Below are positions 62,081 through 64,000 of a DNA stretch of 64,000 bases, one piece after another. Each line of letters opens with the position of its first letter. Within the stretch, counting starts at the first letter, position 1. Under the pieces are notes generated by a model, which saw only the letters and a program-made list of their open reading frames with translations, was not told the origin of the DNA and did no database searches. The position numbers were made by a program, and so were the translations under genes. This stretch comes from Hyunsoonleella ulvae (GTDB lineage Bacteria; Bacteroidota; Bacteroidia; Flavobacteriales; Flavobacteriaceae), in NCBI RefSeq assembly GCF_016827605.1, contig NZ_JAEPJQ010000001.1:186001-250000 (forward strand), written 5' to 3'.

Positions 62081-62803
62081 CTATATACTTCGCTGAAATT
62101 CGCTTAACAAAATAGCCGTAGCTGTAGCCACGTTTAAGCTCTCTGTGGCTTGTAATTCCCCAAATCTCGGTATGGCTATTCGTTTTGAAATGGTGCTTTC
62201 AACAACTTTAGAGATACCATTTGCCTCGTTACCCATAACCAAAACACCTGCTATGGGAAGTGTGGCTTCATACACATTATCTCCATCCATAAAAGCTCCA
62301 AAAACTGGTAGCTTTGTAGTATTTAAAAACACATTTAAATCTACATAACTAACATTTACTCGTGATATGGAGCCCATAGTAGCTTGTAAAACTTTTGGAT
62401 TATAACAATCTGCAGTTTGCTTACTACATACCAAATCTTTAACTCCAAACCAATCACACAATCTGATAATTGTACCCAAATTTCCAGGGTCGCGTACCTC
62501 ATCCAAAGCCACGATTAATCCCTTGTGAGTAATAGGCTCAGGTTTGGGTATATTAAAAACAGCAAGTGCCTTATTAGGTGTTTTTAAAAAACTAATACGT
62601 TTTAAATCCGCTTCTGATATTAAATTTTCAATTTTGGCATCAATATTGAGTGGTTCTGTCGTATGTAACTGATGAAGTTTAAAATGAGACTGTATGAGTT
62701 CCTTGATGGTTTTTATACCTTCAGCCACAAAGTACCCTTCTGCAAGTCTGTATTTTTTTTGACCTAATCGGTTTATAAATTTTATTTGGTTTTTAGAAAG
62801 CAT
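62081..62803 (-). CDS. SpoU/TrmH-family RNA 2'-O-methyltransferase
   Basis: The 240-residue protein (start MLSKNQIKFINRL) has an N-terminal substrate-binding domain of SpoU type and the SPOUT knot motifs LIVALDEVRDPGNLGTIIRLCDWFG, VLVMGNEANGIS and RIAIPRFGELQATESLNVATATAI. It methylates a ribose in rRNA or tRNA. The ATG at 62824 is rejected because it overlaps the TATGTTTG promoter box. It is divergent from the outer-membrane assembly gene. Confidence 0.93.
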   Translation of the reverse strand: MLSKNQIKFINRLGQKKYRLAEGYFVAEGIKTIKELIQSHFKLHQLHTTEPLNIDAKIENLISEADLKRISFLKTPNKALAVFNIPKPEPITHKGLIVALDEVRDPGNLGTIIRLCDWFGVKDLVCSKQTADCYNPKVLQATMGSISRVNVSYVDLNVFLNTTKLPVFGAFMDGDNVYEATLPIAGVLVMGNEANGISKVVESTISKRIAIPRFGELQATESLNVATATAILLSEFQRSI

Positions 62804-62821
62804 TCGGTAAAAATAGTTATG

Positions 62822-62829
62822 CAAACATA
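62822..62829 (-). promoter_or_regulatory. RNA methyltransferase promoter -7 box (TATGTTTG)
   Basis: It fits TAnnTTTG on the minus strand, 18 bases before the chosen ATG. Confidence 0.55.
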
Positions 62830-62888
62830 AAGAAAAAGCTAAACTATCTTTACTTTGGTTTACAAGTCTAATTTAATTTGAAATAGTG

Positions 62889-62896
62889 TATTTTTG
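62889..62896 (+). promoter_or_regulatory. Promoter -7 box (TATTTTTG) of the BamA/TamA-like gene
   Basis: It fits TAnnTTTG on the plus strand, about 70 bases before the likely start. Confidence 0.45.
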
Positions 62897-62965
62897 ACCC
62901 TATAAGTTGTAAATTAAGCTATTTAGAATTCAACTAAATTTCAACCTAAATCTATAACCGTTTTA

Positions 62966-64000
62966 TTGCAAGTGTATTTAAGGCAGCATTCTATTAAAAT
63001 ACTATCATCTGTTGTGCTTTTTAGCTGTTTTACATCCTGTAATATAGTTAAAAGGGTTGCCGAGGACGAATACCTCCTAACGAAAAATACAATCGTTGTT
63101 GATGGGAAGAAAAACACATCGGAAACCTTAAACAATCTCTTAAACCAAAAACCCAATAGTAAAGTCCCTCTACGTCTTGGCATTTATAATTTGGCACGTC
63201 CAAATATAGATTCCATCCTAGCAGTTAAAATAGCAGACTCAAGCAATACAGGACTTAAACGCTTTTTATCACACAAACAGTATTACAAGATGCAAGAGTC
63301 TAAGTTACATTTTAACCAATGGCTCAAAAAAACTGGAGAGGCTCCTGTAATTTTGAATGAAGACAAAACTAAAAAATCTGTGACACGCCTCCAGGAATAC
63401 TACATCAACAATGGATGGTTTAATGTTTCAGGAAATTACAATATTGAAAGAGGAGATAATAAACGCGCTGAAGTAACTTATAACATAGAAAAAGGCCCCG
63501 CTTTTATTATTGATTCAATTTCTGAAAACATCGCTTCTCCTGCCGTAGAGACACTCTACCCCAGATTTAGAAAAAATGCACTAGTAAAAAAAGGAGAGCA
63601 ATACAAAACCATAAATTTTGAATTAGAAAGGGAACGTATTTCTGGTTTACTAAGAAACTATGGATTATTTCATTTTAAACAAGATTACATTACAGTTGAA
63701 ATAGACACCATAGGAACCAACAATAAAGTTAATGTGAATTTTAATATTCAAAATAGAGCCATAAGAACCCCAGACTCTATTATACGCAAACCGTTTAAAA
63801 TTTTTAAAGTAAAAGATGTAAATGTTTACACCGACCATACTTTTGCAAATAACGGAATGCCTATTAAAGATTCTATTACCCATAACGGCTTTAAACTCTA
63901 CAGCTATGGAGATATGCGCTTTAAACCTAAGGCCATTACAGATGCTATTTTTATAAGCCCTAATGCATTATTTAAAGATATTGACAGAACATACACCTAC
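62966..64000 (+). CDS. BamA/TamA-family outer membrane assembly lipoprotein (TamL-like), N-terminal part
   Basis: The frame is open from 62927 to the window end and has no early ATG; TTG at 62966 or GTG at 62972 gives a signal peptide with a lipobox (LFSCFTSCN), the mark of the lipidated TamA-like proteins (TamL) of Bacteroidota. POTRA-type repeats follow: SVTRLQEYYINNGWFNVSGNYNIERGDNKRAEVTYNIEKGPAFIIDSIS and ERERISGLLRNYGLFHFKQDYITVEID. The C-terminal barrel lies beyond the window. It inserts outer-membrane proteins with an inner-membrane TamB-like partner. Confidence 0.88.
   Translation, partial: MQVYLRQHSIKILSSVVLFSCFTSCNIVKRVAEDEYLLTKNTIVVDGKKNTSETLNNLLNQKPNSKVPLRLGIYNLARPNIDSILAVKIADSSNTGLKRFLSHKQYYKMQESKLHFNQWLKKTGEAPVILNEDKTKKSVTRLQEYYINNGWFNVSGNYNIERGDNKRAEVTYNIEKGPAFIIDSISENIASPAVETLYPRFRKNALVKKGEQYKTINFELERERISGLLRNYGLFHFKQDYITVEIDTIGTNNKVNVNFNIQNRAIRTPDSIIRKPFKIFKVKDVNVYTDHTFANNGMPIKDSITHNGFKLYSYGDMRFKPKAITDAIFISPNALFKDIDRTYTY

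Noticed and set aside
62941-63883. Minus-strand frames over the BamA/TamA-like gene
   Set aside because: The plus-strand frame has a lipobox and POTRA-like sequence through to the end; the minus frames are short and lack any motif.

Overview
The window is a chromosomal segment of a marine-type member of the Flavobacteriaceae (Bacteroidota). Supporting signs are the AT-rich composition, repeated promoter boxes of the TAnnTTTG type instead of the E. coli -10, few Shine-Dalgarno sequences, type IX secretion parts (a plug-domain protein and PorT), a Na+-translocating NADH:quinone reductase operon, and many lipoproteins with acidic residues just after the lipobox cysteine. No insertion sequence, prophage, CRISPR array or rRNA operon was seen. 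One tRNA gene, tRNA-Gly(TCC), is present.

Layout. Positions 1-3.2 kb hold a tryptophan/kynurenine catabolic cluster: the end of kynurenine 3-monooxygenase, an SDR protein with a degenerate active site, 3-hydroxyanthranilate dioxygenase and an ACMS-decarboxylase-type amidohydrolase. From 3.2 to 10 kb come a small membrane protein, an O-methyltransferase, a secreted esterase, TatA, an M1 aminopeptidase, a DUF6702 protein and two secreted proteins with a carboxypeptidase-like regulatory domain. From 10 to 14.3 kb lie peptidase E, the tRNA, two acetyltransferases, an M48 peptidase, a lipoprotein and an exported ankyrin protein. From 14.5 to 19.7 kb is a housekeeping run: gpmI, a HAD phosphatase, map, a methyltransferase and a DASS anion:sodium symporter.

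From 19.7 to 24.3 kb are ApbE with a small partner, then three lipoproteins, one of them a seven-repeat probable beta-propeller. From 24.4 to 28.6 kb is a three-gene module of ECF-type sigma factor, membrane-anchored TPR protein and TPR-CHAT protease-like protein. From 29.6 to 36.2 kb is nqrABCDEF, whose NqrB and NqrC need ApbE for FMN attachment, so the two loci are linked in function. From 36.4 to 42.6 kb are the T9SS plug protein, apaG, a membrane protein, a DUF6695/NRDE pair and pruA.

From 42.9 to 47 kb is a LytS/LytTR two-component pair with an adjacent lipoprotein. From 47.1 to 52.1 kb are an acetyltransferase, a non-coding stretch with two structured repeats, a YCII-protein/ECF42-type sigma pair and two tandem TPR paralogues. 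From 52.1 to 64 kb are rsmG, a desaturase, an aspartate aminotransferase, two tiny paralogous membrane proteins, an orphan response regulator, TrkH/TrkA potassium uptake, ubiE-porT, a lipoprotein, a SpoU-type RNA methyltransferase and the start of a BamA/TamA-like outer-membrane assembly lipoprotein that runs off the end.

The least explained material is the sigma/TPR/CHAT module, two inverted copies of a structured intergenic element (38.1 and 48.0 kb, possibly a Flavo-1-like RNA), a 62-base palindrome beside one of them, small repeats in front of pairs of neighbouring genes, and an orphan minus-strand terminator next to a trinucleotide microsatellite at 56.0 kb.
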